Shown one piece after another: positions 1 through 9,726 of a stretch of DNA of 64,000 nt. The stretch's first letter is position 1. Every line of letters starts with the position of its first letter. The notes beneath the pieces were generated by a model, which searched no databases, was not told the origin of the DNA, and saw nothing but the letters and a program-made list of their open reading frames with translations. The translations under genes were made by a program, and so were the position numbers. The DNA is from CAYGDP01 sp964348665 (lineage in GTDB: Bacteria; Verrucomicrobiota; Verrucomicrobiia; Palsa-1439; CAYGDP01). The stretch spans positions 257,092-321,091 of the forward strand of contig CAYGDP010000001.1 of the NCBI GenBank assembly GCA_964348665.1. The letters are read 5' to 3'.

Positions 1-573
1 GCTGAAAGCGCCCAACGAAAGAAAAACATTCGTGGTTTGTTCGCTGCGGCCAATCTCGATGTACGCGGGCACGTCGGGATTGCGTGGGCCGAGAGTCTTG
101 GAAATCCACGCGCCCAGAAAGGGCGCGGCTACCGTACTCGGCGTCGTATAGCCCGTGTGCCATTTGTATTGAAACGGGATGTGCTGCAAATCCTCCGCTG
201 TCGCGCCATAATCGCGCGCCACGTAGGAGCGAATCAGGGCGCCGCGATCCATCACTCGCGCGAGGTTCTCGACGCCCTCGCAGAACTTGATGTTGTCCAC
301 CGCAGTATCAATCTGCGGGAACGTGCAGATGAGTTTTTTGGTCTCGATCCCCGCCGCATACGGCGTGTGGCGTTTCGGGTCAAACGTCTCCGTTTGCGAC
401 ATCGCCCCGCCCATCCAGAGCAAAATCATCGCGTCTGCCGTGACGGGCGGCGCTTTTTCTTCCGTCGCTGCCTGTAACCATCGCGGCGCGCCCGCCGCGA
501 AAGCGCCGAGCGTGGCTACGCTTGCGGTTTTGATAAACTCGCGACGATTGGGGTGAAAAACGACGAGATCCAT
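1..573 (-). CDS. DUF1501 family secreted protein, N-terminal part
   Basis: The reverse strand reads an uninterrupted frame from ATG at 573 to the window edge (191 codons), so the C-terminus is missing. The N-terminus carries a twin-arginine style leader (NRREFIKTASVATLGAFAAG) and is followed by the DUF1501-type segments ILLWMGGAMSQTETFDPK and PAYIEIGRS. DUF1501 proteins are exported sulfatase-like proteins of unknown reaction in Planctomycetes and Verrucomicrobia. They are usually encoded next to a DUF1549/DUF1553 cytochrome gene. That partner is present at 2898-4928 on the same strand, now separated by a nucleoside hydrolase and a toxin-antitoxin pair. Confidence 0.85.
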   Translation of the reverse strand, partial: MDLVVFHPNRREFIKTASVATLGAFAAGAPRWLQAATEEKAPPVTADAMILLWMGGAMSQTETFDPKRHTPYAAGIETKKLICTFPQIDTAVDNIKFCEGVENLARVMDRGALIRSYVARDYGATAEDLQHIPFQYKWHTGYTTPSTVAAPFLGAWISKTLGPRNPDVPAYIEIGRSEQTTNVFLSLGAFS

Positions 574-719
574 ATTGGCTCGTTACTTTTACTCCTTTCT
601 TTCTCTTTGTGCAAGTGATCGGGAAAAAGCAGGTTTTTTTGAAGGCTATGGATGCGCGGCGCGTGCCGGACGATCTCCCTTCTCGTTCCTGCGACCTATT
701 TGGCCTCGAAGTAGGCAGT

Positions 720-1340
720 TTAACAGTCTGCAATTGTTAGATTTTTTTCGCGGAGCGCGGCAGATATTCTTGGTGTGGGGACCGGAGTATCCTCCACGAT
801 CATTCTGACCTCAAACTGGCTGGCGTGCGGCAACTGTTGGCTGCTAGTTACGAGAATGTTAAGCAGATTAAAAAACGCCTCACCGAAAAACGCCTGCACT
901 TCTTTTTCGATTTCTTCGTCACGGTGAGCGGTTTTTGCCAGCGAAAGAAGATGTCTGCGCATGGCGAGTGCGTGCATTTTGACACCCTCCGCGTCGGTAA
1001 GAGGCTCGCCGAAAATCACAGAGATATTCTTGCCCAAGACTTTTGAATACCCTTCGATCTCGCCGACAGTCAACTCGTCATCGCGCCCTGTCTCTAGCTT
1101 CGAGATCGTCGGTTGCGTCGTATTCAAACCCTTCGCCATTTCCTCTTGGGTGATCCCCGCCGCCACGCGGGCTTGGCATAGAAGCTTTACCAAGCTCGTT
1201 GCCTTCTTGATTTCGGAAACATTGTTCTGAACTTCAATAGGCACACCTTCTTGTGCCATCAATTCTTTTACGGACGTATAGCGCCGCCCTGTTGGCCGCG
1301 TCACACTGTCCTTTTTGAGTTCGTCATGATCCGTGCTCAT
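720..1340 (-). CDS. XRE-family antitoxin (HigA-like)
   Basis: This 206-residue protein has a helix-turn-helix at about residues 50-110 (LCQARVAAGITQEEMAKGLN, then TTQPTISKLETG), typical of Cro/C1-type repressors. The C-terminal half is predicted helical and not recognised. It lies 19 bp downstream of a RelE/HigB-like gene on the same strand, the toxin-first order of higBA modules. It should neutralise that toxin and repress the shared promoter just upstream of 1722. It is longer than the usual HigA of about 100 residues because of an N-terminal extension of about 45 residues and a C-terminal extension. Confidence 0.75.
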   Translation of the reverse strand: MSTDHDELKKDSVTRPTGRRYTSVKELMAQEGVPIEVQNNVSEIKKATSLVKLLCQARVAAGITQEEMAKGLNTTQPTISKLETGRDDELTVGEIEGYSKVLGKNISVIFGEPLTDAEGVKMHALAMRRHLLSLAKTAHRDEEIEKEVQAFFGEAFFNLLNILVTSSQQLPHASQFEVRMIVEDTPVPTPRISAALREKNLTIADC

Positions 1341-1359
1341 TTTCTTGTCCTTTCGTTCT

Positions 1360-1722
1360 TTATGCTTTCAGGCTGTCCACGAAACCCTTGACCAGTGCGA
1401 TGTCAGCGCCCTGGCTATGACTGCTTTTGTCCCCGATTGTGATCAGATACACTATTTTTTTGGTGTCGTCGGCATACACATAGAGCCTGGTTTCTCGCAG
1501 ATGCGCACCGCCACCTTTTTGATCTATCGCCACTGCACCGCACGGCTCGCCATGCAAAAAACCAGCCGATATCGCCTTCGAGTTCGGTACGCAATTCAAG
1601 AGGCCGAGAAATCGGTCGAGATTTCGCAGCACCGCAGCCAATTCGTTCGGTCGCTTTTTTGCGTACCATTTTTGATCTTTCTCCCATTCAGACGTAGGTT
1701 CAATTCGCCACATGTGCGGCAT
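1360..1722 (-). CDS. RelE/HigB-like toxin
   Basis: This small basic protein (about 120 residues) contains WEKDQKWYAKKRPNELAAVL and ends in ...VYLITIGDKSSHSQGADIALVKGFVDSL. That fits the RelE/HigB fold, where the last strand carries catalytic or RNA-contacting residues. The frame opens at a TTG (1734); the ATG at 1722 or 1713 is more likely. It is followed after 19 bp by an XRE antitoxin gene, which supports the toxin call more than its sequence alone. Family knowledge suggests translation-dependent mRNA cleavage; this is inferred, not shown. The AT-rich stretch at 1735-1863 probably holds the module's promoter. Confidence 0.65.
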   Translation of the reverse strand: MPHMWRIEPTSEWEKDQKWYAKKRPNELAAVLRNLDRFLGLLNCVPNSKAISAGFLHGEPCGAVAIDQKGGGAHLRETRLYVYADDTKKIVYLITIGDKSSHSQGADIALVKGFVDSLKA

Positions 1723-1863
1723 AATATATTCCAATACGGAATATCGTCAACATCTAATTATCTGTTTTCTTCGACTTGCTGTTGCCAGTATCCCACATAT
1801 GCACAAAATCCCCCCTTACATCGGTGCAACCACCCTCTACTGAAAAGGTCATCCAGTAGGTCC

Positions 1864-2898
1864 TCATTCTATCTTTAACTTCTCCGCCGGCTGCGGCGAA
1901 TGGAGCATTAGCTCCTCAATGGTCGCGGCAACAGTGTTTGAGGGTACGCCGTCGGCCAACGCAGAGATGTATTCGTGAAGCGGATTATCGGGCGCCTCGC
2001 GCCACTCGTGTCTTCCGTCCGCAAAGATATGGTTGTGACCTAGCGTCACGAGTTTCCAGGACGAAGTTTTTCCGCGCACCGCGATCAGAACCGCGATTTG
2101 ATCGGCGCTGTGGCGATTCTTGGTCTCGCCGTTGAAATACAATTCGTAGGCGCGTCGCACGGGGTTCTCCTTGGGCAGTTCCGCCAAGCATTTCCCTGTT
2201 GCGAGCGATTCGGCAAATTTTCCGCCACCGGTGAACGTGATCAAGGTTGGCCAGCCCGCAATGGCCTTGACCGTGGATTCGGGATCGGGTTTGAAGTTTC
2301 CCCACTTGCCGGGATCGAGGTCGGCCGGGTAGCGACTGCCCATGCAAACCCATTGCCGCACTTTGCGTTCGATCAACGCCTTCCCGTCGAGTGGACTGAT
2401 GTCGTCCGCAGCTGATTCGAGCAGGTAACGTAGATTGGTCAAATCACCCACAGTGACAACGATCACGCTGCGGTCGGGCTGGGCGGTCAGGATGCGGCGG
2501 TATTGCAACGTGGCATCGGGAATCGAATCTCCGGCACGGCAATCGTGAGTGAACTGTTCGGCGATTTGTCGCGCGTACCGCGAGCCTTGCTCGTGTGCGC
2601 CTGGTTTTTTGGGCGCGCCGATGGGAAGGTTGGGACGTCCGTAGAACGTGTTGATGGCATCCACGCATGGCGGCGACCACAAATGTTTCGAGGAAACCAT
2701 CGTGCCGAGGATCGCCGCCTCGCCGCGGTCGGCGAGCGCGTGGAGCATTGCCAGCGCTGCCACGTCGTCGCAGTCACTATCCATGTCGGTGTCGAAAATC
2801 ACTCGAACCGGCTCGGCGGCGTGGAGCACGGCGCAGAACGCCAGAGCGGCGACCCATAAAAAACTGCGACGCCTATAAAAAAAACATGGGTTCATCAT
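1864..2898 (-). CDS. secreted nucleoside hydrolase family protein
   Basis: The N-terminus is a signal peptide (RRRSFLWVAALAFCAVLHAA), followed by the family hallmark FDTDMDSDCDD, the Asp cluster that binds Ca2+ and the ribose in inosine/uridine-preferring nucleoside hydrolases. A second family motif is VVTVGDLTNLRYLL. The product should cleave the N-glycosidic bond of nucleosides or a related ribosyl compound outside the cytoplasm. Its start overlaps the stop of the upstream DUF1549/1553 cytochrome gene (TGATG), so the two are translationally coupled. The track opens at a GTG (2901); ATG at 2898 fits the overlap better. Confidence 0.85.
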   Translation of the reverse strand: MMNPCFFYRRRSFLWVAALAFCAVLHAAEPVRVIFDTDMDSDCDDVAALAMLHALADRGEAAILGTMVSSKHLWSPPCVDAINTFYGRPNLPIGAPKKPGAHEQGSRYARQIAEQFTHDCRAGDSIPDATLQYRRILTAQPDRSVIVVTVGDLTNLRYLLESAADDISPLDGKALIERKVRQWVCMGSRYPADLDPGKWGNFKPDPESTVKAIAGWPTLITFTGGGKFAESLATGKCLAELPKENPVRRAYELYFNGETKNRHSADQIAVLIAVRGKTSSWKLVTLGHNHIFADGRHEWREAPDNPLHEYISALADGVPSNTVAATIEELMLHSPQPAEKLKIE

Positions 2899-4928
2899 CA
2901 CCGTATCAATTGAAACTCGGGCAACATCGAGATGATCCAGAGCAGATCGGCGACGGTATCCACAGTCGGTTTTTCGCCGAGGACGTCGGCATAAATCGCA
3001 GCCTCCCGCTTTGTCAACGGACGGCTGAGAGCGTGGGCGCTGACGCGAGCCAGAAGGTCGCGCGGCGGCGACACGGCGAGTTGCTCCAGCAATTGACGCG
3101 TCGGCGGCGTGGAGCGCGGGCTGCTGGGCGGCCGGATGTCACCTTTCGCGGGACGCGAGAGGCTCGGCGTAGCCATGCCGTAAAAAAGCGTGAGCGCGGC
3201 CGGGCCATTGACCAACTCAAGCGATTGCATCGTGCTGGCTTTGCTGTCGCGGCGTGTGGCGATGGTGCGACGGTCGGGACGGCCCAACACGCCCAGAACG
3301 CCGCCGCCGTTGTCACGCCAGACGCGTTGTTTGTGGCCGAGCAACGCATAGATCGCGTCGGCAAATTGTTCCGCCGTCATCCGCCGCAGCGCAGGGCCGC
3401 GAAACACATAGTTATCGGATTTTTCCGCGCCCAAATCTACCGCGGGCATCTGATACGCGCGCGAGGTGACGATGAGCAGCAGAGTTCGTTTCAGATCGTA
3501 GTCGTGTTCGACGAGGTCACTGGCGAGCCAGTCGAGCAAGTCGGCGTTCCATGCGGGCTGGGCAAGATCGTCGGTCGGCTCGACGATGCCGCGTCCCATC
3601 AGCCGCGCCCAGAGGCGATTGACGACGGTGCGCGCGAAGCTGCCGTTTTGCGGCGCGGTGATGAACCGGGCGAGTTGCGCGCGACGCTCGGCCACAGGCG
3701 CAGCGGGGTCAATCGTACCGACTTCCGGAAACAGAAATCGCGGTGGGGCGGTTTTTCCCGTCGGCAATTCGCAGCGTACCATTTCGATGGGCGAGTCGCG
3801 GTAAATGGCGGCCATGCCCCACGAGTCGGTCATTTTCCACGAATCCACGAAGCTATCGTGACAGGTGGCGCATTTCAGCGGCACGGCGAGAAAGACCTGG
3901 CTGATGTTTTGCGCCGCCTGCACTTCCCATGCGGAATCGCCCCGCGCCACTTCCAGTCCCGCGCGCAATCCGATGAGAAAACCAGAGGGGTCGTCGGCGG
4001 TGGGTTTGTCTTTATCCGCCTTTTCGCCATCGTCTTGGTCGGGGATTTTTCCTTCCGTCGCAGTTTTTAATTTTTGGGGGTTGACGAGCGCCTGAACGAA
4101 TTGGTCGTAGGGCAGATTCGATTCGAGCGCTTGAACCAACCATGGTGTAATCGAGCGAAACAAGTCGGTGCTGCCGAGGTCTTGTTTGCCATCCCGCAGA
4201 TGATCCTGCCAAAACGTAATCCAATGTTCCGCGTAGGCGATGCGGTCATCCAACAACCGTTTCGCCAGCCGATCACGCTTGTCAGGACTTTTATCGGCGA
4301 GAAATTCCTCCAACTGCGCAGGCTCGGGCAGCAATCCGATGAGATCGAGATACAAACGGCGCGCGAATACCGCATCGCTCACGGGCGTGGCTGGCTTGAT
4401 TCGGTGTTGTTTAAAATACGGCGTGAGAATGCGGTCAATCGGATTGCCGGCGCCATCGGGGATTTTCGGTGTGCGCGGCGCAACGCTAATGATCTGGGCG
4501 GTCGCGATGACAGCGGCTTTGCCCCAAGGCGCACCTATCTTCACCCACTCACGGAGAAGCGCCACCTGCTCGTTGGTGAGCCGCTGGTTTTTCGGCGGCA
4601 TCTGCAAATCGGGATCGGTATAGCTGACGGCCGTAATGAGCAAACTTTTGTCAGGCTCGTGAGGCACAATGGCCGGGCCGGTCTCGCCGCCTTTCAGCGC
4701 GGTCTCCTGTGAATCCAGCAGCAACCCGCCTTTGACCTTGGTCGCCTCGTGGCTGTGACACTTGAAACAATTCTCGGCAAGAATCGGCTGGATTTTCTTT
4801 GTAAAAAACTCCGCTCCCTTCGAGTCGGGCTTTTCCGAAAAGGCCATCCCGCCCATAAGGCAAACGGTAGCGATCAAGATGAATGCCATAACCATAACAG
4901 TTGCCAATCTACAGTCTTCATGCTCCAT
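2898..4928 (-). CDS. DUF1549/DUF1553 planctomycete-type cytochrome protein
   Basis: A hydrophobic leader (MVMAFILIATVCLMGGMAFS) precedes a c-type heme site CFKCH in a PSCyt1 domain (KIQPILAENCFKCHSHEA). DUF1549 follows, with IDRILTPYFKQHRIKPA and a second CATCH site. DUF1553 ends the protein (FARTVVNRLWARLMGRGIVEP and EYDLKRT-like segments). The frame extends upstream to 5033, but ATG at 4928 gives a normal leader. The family is exported and widespread in PVC bacteria, with no proven biochemistry; roles in carbohydrate sulfate or polymer degradation have been suggested from context. It heads an operon with the nucleoside hydrolase. Confidence 0.9.
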   Translation of the reverse strand: MEHEDCRLATVMVMAFILIATVCLMGGMAFSEKPDSKGAEFFTKKIQPILAENCFKCHSHEATKVKGGLLLDSQETALKGGETGPAIVPHEPDKSLLITAVSYTDPDLQMPPKNQRLTNEQVALLREWVKIGAPWGKAAVIATAQIISVAPRTPKIPDGAGNPIDRILTPYFKQHRIKPATPVSDAVFARRLYLDLIGLLPEPAQLEEFLADKSPDKRDRLAKRLLDDRIAYAEHWITFWQDHLRDGKQDLGSTDLFRSITPWLVQALESNLPYDQFVQALVNPQKLKTATEGKIPDQDDGEKADKDKPTADDPSGFLIGLRAGLEVARGDSAWEVQAAQNISQVFLAVPLKCATCHDSFVDSWKMTDSWGMAAIYRDSPIEMVRCELPTGKTAPPRFLFPEVGTIDPAAPVAERRAQLARFITAPQNGSFARTVVNRLWARLMGRGIVEPTDDLAQPAWNADLLDWLASDLVEHDYDLKRTLLLIVTSRAYQMPAVDLGAEKSDNYVFRGPALRRMTAEQFADAIYALLGHKQRVWRDNGGGVLGVLGRPDRRTIATRRDSKASTMQSLELVNGPAALTLFYGMATPSLSRPAKGDIRPPSSPRSTPPTRQLLEQLAVSPPRDLLARVSAHALSRPLTKREAAIYADVLGEKPTVDTVADLLWIISMLPEFQLIR

Positions 4929-5069
4929 TTCAAGCAATGAGATAGGCCACGTCACTAGATTTTCAAGCTCGTGATTATGCCAAACGACGATGTTCTTGAC
5001 AACGGACTTGAATGAGGTATTGATTACCGGCAAGCGACCAACAAATTCAATCGCTGGATCGGAGGATGC

Positions 5070-5912
5070 ATGAAAGGCAAACTAAGGATTATTAATTCCA
5101 AGCGTGGATTTACATTGATCGAGTTGTTGGTGGTTATCGCCGTGATCATGATTTTGGCGCGGATTTTGTTGCCGGCGCTCGGCAATGCGCGCGAGAAGGG
5201 TCGCCAAGCTGTTTGTGCCAGTAACCTCCGACAGCTCGGCATCGCGTTTGACACCTACTCGATCGAATGGAAATACTACCCCACGACCGGATCCTGGGAC
5301 GATCCCTACCGGCAAATGGATTGGGTTCGAATCCCCTACGCGGGAGGTTGCACCTCGACGAACAAACTCTGCGCACCGCTCGCCTGCTCGCCTAAGACGA
5401 ACCCCGATTCGACACTATGGTGCGCACTGGGAAATTACGCGAACGCGAGCGACCGACCTTGCCGGAAAACCGTCTTCTGGTGTCCCAGCGACACTCACAC
5501 CATTGTGCCGGGCACAACACGACCCTATGTCATTTCGTATGCCATGAACGGTGGACTTCAAACGGACAGCGCCGGGAATGCCAGTTACGGAGATAGCAAT
5601 CATTCCACCGTTACGACACTCGCTCTTTTGGCTAGTAATGTTGCGCACCCTTCGGCCACGTATCTCCTGTTTGAAGAATCCGATGATACGAGCGAGAGTC
5701 ATAATGGCGATGCTCGCATCAAACCCAACTCCACACAAGGCGGCACCGTCACAAAGCGCCATTCGGGGGGTGCTCTTGCTCTCTTTTGCGATGGCCATGT
5801 GATCTGGGCACGCAAAGGAACCTCCACCCAGGCAGGTTCTTTCAGTTATGACATTCTAAACGGCAAGGGATTTGATTTCGACGGTTCTGCAGACGCCACC
5901 GTCAATTATTGA
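5070..5912 (+). CDS. type IV pilin-like (PulG-type) secreted protein with H-X9-DG motif
   Basis: The N-terminus has the prepilin peptidase site and hydrophobic helix KRGFTLIELLVVIAVIMILA. The cleaved helix is followed by ALGNAREKGRQAVCASNLRQLG. Near the C-terminus is HSGGALALFCDGHV, the H-X9-DG signature of a large pilin-like family amplified in Verrucomicrobia and Planctomycetes. Such proteins are thought to be pseudopilins or surface proteins; the actual function is unknown. The gene is alone on the plus strand, with an SD-like GGATCGGAGGATGC before ATG 5070. Its 3' end overlaps the convergent gene at 5902 by 11 bases. Confidence 0.88.
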   Translation: MKGKLRIINSKRGFTLIELLVVIAVIMILARILLPALGNAREKGRQAVCASNLRQLGIAFDTYSIEWKYYPTTGSWDDPYRQMDWVRIPYAGGCTSTNKLCAPLACSPKTNPDSTLWCALGNYANASDRPCRKTVFWCPSDTHTIVPGTTRPYVISYAMNGGLQTDSAGNASYGDSNHSTVTTLALLASNVAHPSATYLLFEESDDTSESHNGDARIKPNSTQGGTVTKRHSGGALALFCDGHVIWARKGTSTQAGSFSYDILNGKGFDFDGSADATVNY

Positions 5913-6567
5913 CCCCGGGCGTTGCAGCCGTATCGACGCGATAGAACAGATCAAAGATCTCTTGAAGCTCGCGCGGTCGTTTTTCTGGATAAGGAATGTC
6001 GGCTTTTCGCACCAAAACCACTTGCACAACCCTCTTCTGCAAGGCTTGCGATACCGCCTCCGCCCGCTGGGTCCGTTCTTCCAAAACGATGAGTTTCGGG
6101 GGCTGGCTGGACAACCATTCGGTTTCATCGCGCGATGAGCCTTGTGGCAAGCCGTTGAACGAAACCAAAAGCCCGACTCCGTCGAATTTTTCCCGTGCCG
6201 CGCGCAAGGTCGAAAATGTAAAGGAAGACTCCGACTCGAGGAAAGAACGCCCCAGGATCCGAAGAGAGGCGTGTTTCGCCGCAACATTTTGAAAACCATT
6301 GGCATACTCCTCGGCGTCCGTACCCTGGATCTTTTGCTCGTCAGCCACAGGAGGTAAAATGAGTACCACGCCACCTCCCGCCGAGCCAAGCACACGCGCA
6401 GCTTCCTCCGCTGCGACCTGACCCGTCGCTGTTTTGATCAGCGCATCGAATCGTAAATCCTCTTTAGCCGGGTCGGGTCCCGACCAAAAAAAAGAAAGCA
6501 AAACCAATACAATGACGACCAGCACGGCGCCTTTAAAGAGGGGTGACTTGCTCCATTCGCCTAACAT
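5902..6567 (-). CDS. unrecognised single-pass membrane protein
   Basis: This protein of about 221 residues starts at ATG 6567 (MLGEWSKSPLFKG); a TTG at 6664-6666 would add 33 residues rich in small and basic amino acids and is less likely. One membrane helix (GAVLVVIVLVLLSFFW) near the N-terminus is followed by a soluble, presumably extracytoplasmic domain with alternating strands and helices (VVLILPP, LRILGRS, VGLLVSFNGLP, KLIVLEE, VVQVVLVRK). The pattern suggests a Rossmann-like or periplasmic-binding-like fold, but I do not recognise a family. It follows the PVC-type cytochrome gene on the same strand after about 100 bp and may be co-transcribed. Confidence 0.6.
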   Translation of the reverse strand: MLGEWSKSPLFKGAVLVVIVLVLLSFFWSGPDPAKEDLRFDALIKTATGQVAAEEAARVLGSAGGGVVLILPPVADEQKIQGTDAEEYANGFQNVAAKHASLRILGRSFLESESSFTFSTLRAAREKFDGVGLLVSFNGLPQGSSRDETEWLSSQPPKLIVLEERTQRAEAVSQALQKRVVQVVLVRKADIPYPEKRPRELQEIFDLFYRVDTAATPGVNN

Positions 6568-6667
6568 AGGTATTGGTGGGGCGAGCCTAGCGGATGCTGT
6601 CGTAAAGTCAAGAGGCCGCTCGTTTTTGAGCAAAGAAAATTGTGAGGATCGCGCCGCAGCGGGCAAG

Positions 6668-9600
6668 TCACGGCTTTATCTCGGCTAGCGGGACTTGTTG
6701 TCGAGACATGAGATAGGCGATCAGGTCGCGCGTTTGTTCGGGAGAAATCGCATCGAGCAGACCTTCAGGCATCATGGAGAGCGTTGAGGCGCGGGTGTTG
6801 GCAATCGCGCTATGTTCAAAGGTCAGCGTCTCGGTCTGGGTCTTGAGGGTTAGAGTCCGGTCGGTGCGCGCGACGATAACGCCGCTCAAATCGCGGCCAT
6901 CGTTGAGGGTCACGTGAGAGAGCCGGAAATCAGCGGTCACCACCGCGCTGGGATCAACGATGTTATCCAGAAGATAATCGAGATTGTCGCGTCCGGCACC
7001 GGTCAGATCCGGGCCGAGCGTCCGGCCTTGACCGTACAAGGTATGACAGGAGGCGCAGATTTGGTTGAAAAAAGCGCGGCCCTGGCTCTTGTTGGCGCCG
7101 GCGAGAACGGTAGGCGTAAGATTGGTCTTGAGCTTGGCGATAAGCTGACGTTTTTCTTCGGGGCTTTCGCGGATTTCGCCCCAAACTCGCGCGAGTTGCA
7201 CGTTTAACACCGCGTCGTTAAAGTTGCGAATCTGCCGCGCGTGAAACGCCGATACCTCGGTGCGCAGCACTTTGCCGTCGGCAACGGCGTCGAGCAGCGC
7301 TTTCGCCCAGACCGGACGCGAGACGAGTACCGCGAGCAATTGCGGGCGTTCTTCGGGATGAAACGCACGATGGGCATTCACCAGTTTCGAACCGAGCGCG
7401 GGATTGTCTTCCAGTGCAAGGCCGCGCGCGGCCACAGGATTGAGGAACCGTACGCCGAGCAATTTCTCACAGATCACTGTCAGGTCGGGCGCTCGGGCAT
7501 CTATGAGCGCTTGAAGCGCGGCTTTGCGCGCAGCGATGTCGGCTTTCCCATCGAGCGCGACGCGTTTGATCTCGTCGAGTGCGCGTCCATCGCCAAACAC
7601 CACGCTTAACTCGCGCACACGGTCGTCGAGCGCGGTCCCCGCGAGTTTTGCAGCAAGAGAATCCCAGGCCGGCGGTTTGGGCGCTTTGCGCCAACCGACC
7701 AACGCTTCGCCCAAACCGGAGATGACATCGGTCTGAAACGATTCGGTTCGGTTCGCGGCGATCTCGATCAACGCATTCAACGGCGACGGATTTTTCTCGA
7801 TGTCCTCCGCCAATCGTCGGGCAATATATTGCCGCGTGACTTTCCATTCACACCCGCCCCCCAACCGTGTGAGAGCTGCGGGATTAGCATCTGCCACGGG
7901 GATGAGACCGTACCAGACTAGGAGAGGAAGATCATGATGATCCGCATCTTCCTTGCGCGCAAGAAGTGGCGCGGCCAATTCCGCGCGATCGGCAACTGGC
8001 AATCGTTGGAGCGTCGAAGCGAGTGTGAGCCGGACACGATCCGATGGATCCTCTTTCGCAAGTCGAACAAAGTCGGGCAGAAGCGGCGCGCTTCGTTCTG
8101 CCGAGACCGGCGCGAAAGCTGTCGCGGTGACACGATCAATCGGCCAGTCGTCTGTCAGCAGCCGAATTGCCCATGTCCGAATCAACTCGTTGGGATGGCG
8201 AAGTTGATCGCGCAGCCATGCCTCGGATGCGCCGCCCGTTGCGTGGAGCGCCCACATCACGCGTAATTTTATCGTCACATCTTTTTCGCGACGGAACATC
8301 GTTTCCAGCGCGGTGTGTATTTTTTGCATTCGCTCATTGCTGGCGGCAATCTCCTGCAAACGCAGTTGGGCATGGCGCGCGTGCCACACGTTCTTTGCCG
8401 TCAACAGGTTGACCAGCTCCATGGGGGTCAGTTTGTCCAGCGCGACGGGCTTCGATTTTTTGGGGTCGCCGTAGGTGATTTTGAAAATGCGTCCACTGGT
8501 ACGATGTACGCCATTGCTGTCGTGGCATTCGCCCGTGTCGCTCCAATCGAGAACGAAGACTCCCCCATCCGGACCGTTATCGAGATCAATCCCGCGAAAC
8601 CAGGGATCGCCGAAGAAAACCATATCCGGCTCGTGCTTTCCGACGGCGCCCGCCGCGTTGTGCTCCAACCGTTCCACATTGATGCGGCGGCCGTGATGGT
8701 TGATCGTAAAAAGTTTGCCGCGATATTCCTGGGGCCAATTGTCCCCCTGATAAATCATCATCCCGCTATGGGCATGGCCGCCGCCGTACGCGTCGGCTTT
8801 TCCGTCGCGCGATTGTGTCCAATCTTTGCCCGTGTCGAAGTGCCAGTGATCAGCGTGCTGATCGATCATTGAGTAGGCGCGCGGATTGGGATCGCGAGTG
8901 TGCGGTCGGACTAAATGCGCGCCGGGGATCATGTGCCAGAGATGACCGTTGACGGTGTTGATAAAAAACGCTTCGCCGTGCGCGTCCCAGTCATGTCCCC
9001 ACGGGTTCGTCGTGCCGTACGTGAGCACTTCCACGATCTTGCGATGCGGATGAAAGCGCCAGATACCGCCGCGCAGCTGCACTCGCTCGGCGGCGGGAGT
9101 TCCCGGAAGGCCGAGTTCGCCCGGACTCGATGCGCCGCAGCGTCCGTACAACCAGCCGTCGGGACCCCATTTCAAGCCGTTGGCAAAATTGTGATAATTC
9201 TCCTGGGCGACGGTGAACCCGTCGAGCACAACCTCCGGCGGGCCATCGGGAACATCGTCGCCGTTTTTGTCCGGGATGAAGAGAAGCTGGGGTGGACACA
9301 ACGCCCACACGCCGCCGAGACCGACGGTGATGCTGGTGAGCATCTGTAGGTCATCGGCAAAAACCTTACGGGAATCGGCGCGTCCATCGCCATCCGCATC
9401 TCCAAAAATGACAATACGGTCTTGCAATTGAAGATCGAATTTTTTCGCGCGCTCGGCGTACGTGTAATTCTCGGCGACCCAGAGCCGACCGCGCGCGTCG
9501 AAGGCCATCGCGATGGGATTTTGGACATCCGGTTCCGCCGCGAAAAGCATGGCCTTGAATCCAGTCGGCAACTTGATTTTTGCCAGGGCTTCCTGCGGCG

Positions 9601-9712
9601 AGATCGGCGATGGATTGCCCGGCTCGCTATTGTAAGGGGCAGGAAAATCCGCTGCGGTTGAAAGGCAAACACAGGACAGAACGACGATTGCGATTCTGAT
9701 GCCTGATTTCAT
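6668..9712 (-). CDS. PVC-type heme-binding CxxCH protein (membrane-bound dehydrogenase-like)
   Basis: A signal peptide (IAIVVLSCVCLSTAAD) leads into a beta-propeller resembling the TIGR02604 'membrane-bound dehydrogenase' domain (QNPIAMAFDARGRLWVAENY; DGWLYGRCGASSPGELG; TTNPWGHDWDAHGEAFF). HEAT-like helical repeats occupy about residues 450-800. A C-terminal cytochrome c domain has CASCH at residue 886, followed by GRTLGPDLTG. The 1014-residue length is usual for this family. It is the last gene of the DUF1592-DUF1552-HMA run, 14 bp after the HMA gene. Family members are thought to oxidise sugars or polyols in the periplasm and pass electrons to the heme; the substrate here is unknown. Confidence 0.9.
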   Translation of the reverse strand: MKSGIRIAIVVLSCVCLSTAADFPAPYNSEPGNPSPISPQEALAKIKLPTGFKAMLFAAEPDVQNPIAMAFDARGRLWVAENYTYAERAKKFDLQLQDRIVIFGDADGDGRADSRKVFADDLQMLTSITVGLGGVWALCPPQLLFIPDKNGDDVPDGPPEVVLDGFTVAQENYHNFANGLKWGPDGWLYGRCGASSPGELGLPGTPAAERVQLRGGIWRFHPHRKIVEVLTYGTTNPWGHDWDAHGEAFFINTVNGHLWHMIPGAHLVRPHTRDPNPRAYSMIDQHADHWHFDTGKDWTQSRDGKADAYGGGHAHSGMMIYQGDNWPQEYRGKLFTINHHGRRINVERLEHNAAGAVGKHEPDMVFFGDPWFRGIDLDNGPDGGVFVLDWSDTGECHDSNGVHRTSGRIFKITYGDPKKSKPVALDKLTPMELVNLLTAKNVWHARHAQLRLQEIAASNERMQKIHTALETMFRREKDVTIKLRVMWALHATGGASEAWLRDQLRHPNELIRTWAIRLLTDDWPIDRVTATAFAPVSAERSAPLLPDFVRLAKEDPSDRVRLTLASTLQRLPVADRAELAAPLLARKEDADHHDLPLLVWYGLIPVADANPAALTRLGGGCEWKVTRQYIARRLAEDIEKNPSPLNALIEIAANRTESFQTDVISGLGEALVGWRKAPKPPAWDSLAAKLAGTALDDRVRELSVVFGDGRALDEIKRVALDGKADIAARKAALQALIDARAPDLTVICEKLLGVRFLNPVAARGLALEDNPALGSKLVNAHRAFHPEERPQLLAVLVSRPVWAKALLDAVADGKVLRTEVSAFHARQIRNFNDAVLNVQLARVWGEIRESPEEKRQLIAKLKTNLTPTVLAGANKSQGRAFFNQICASCHTLYGQGRTLGPDLTGAGRDNLDYLLDNIVDPSAVVTADFRLSHVTLNDGRDLSGVIVARTDRTLTLKTQTETLTFEHSAIANTRASTLSMMPEGLLDAISPEQTRDLIAYLMSRQQVPLAEIKP

Positions 9713-9726
9713 GCCAAATCTGTTTA

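Noticed and set aside
2667..4070. 467-codon plus-strand frame
   Set aside because: Arginine/glycine/histidine-rich translation with no recognisable motif, wholly antisense to the DUF1549/1553 and nucleoside hydrolase genes, which have clear domains.
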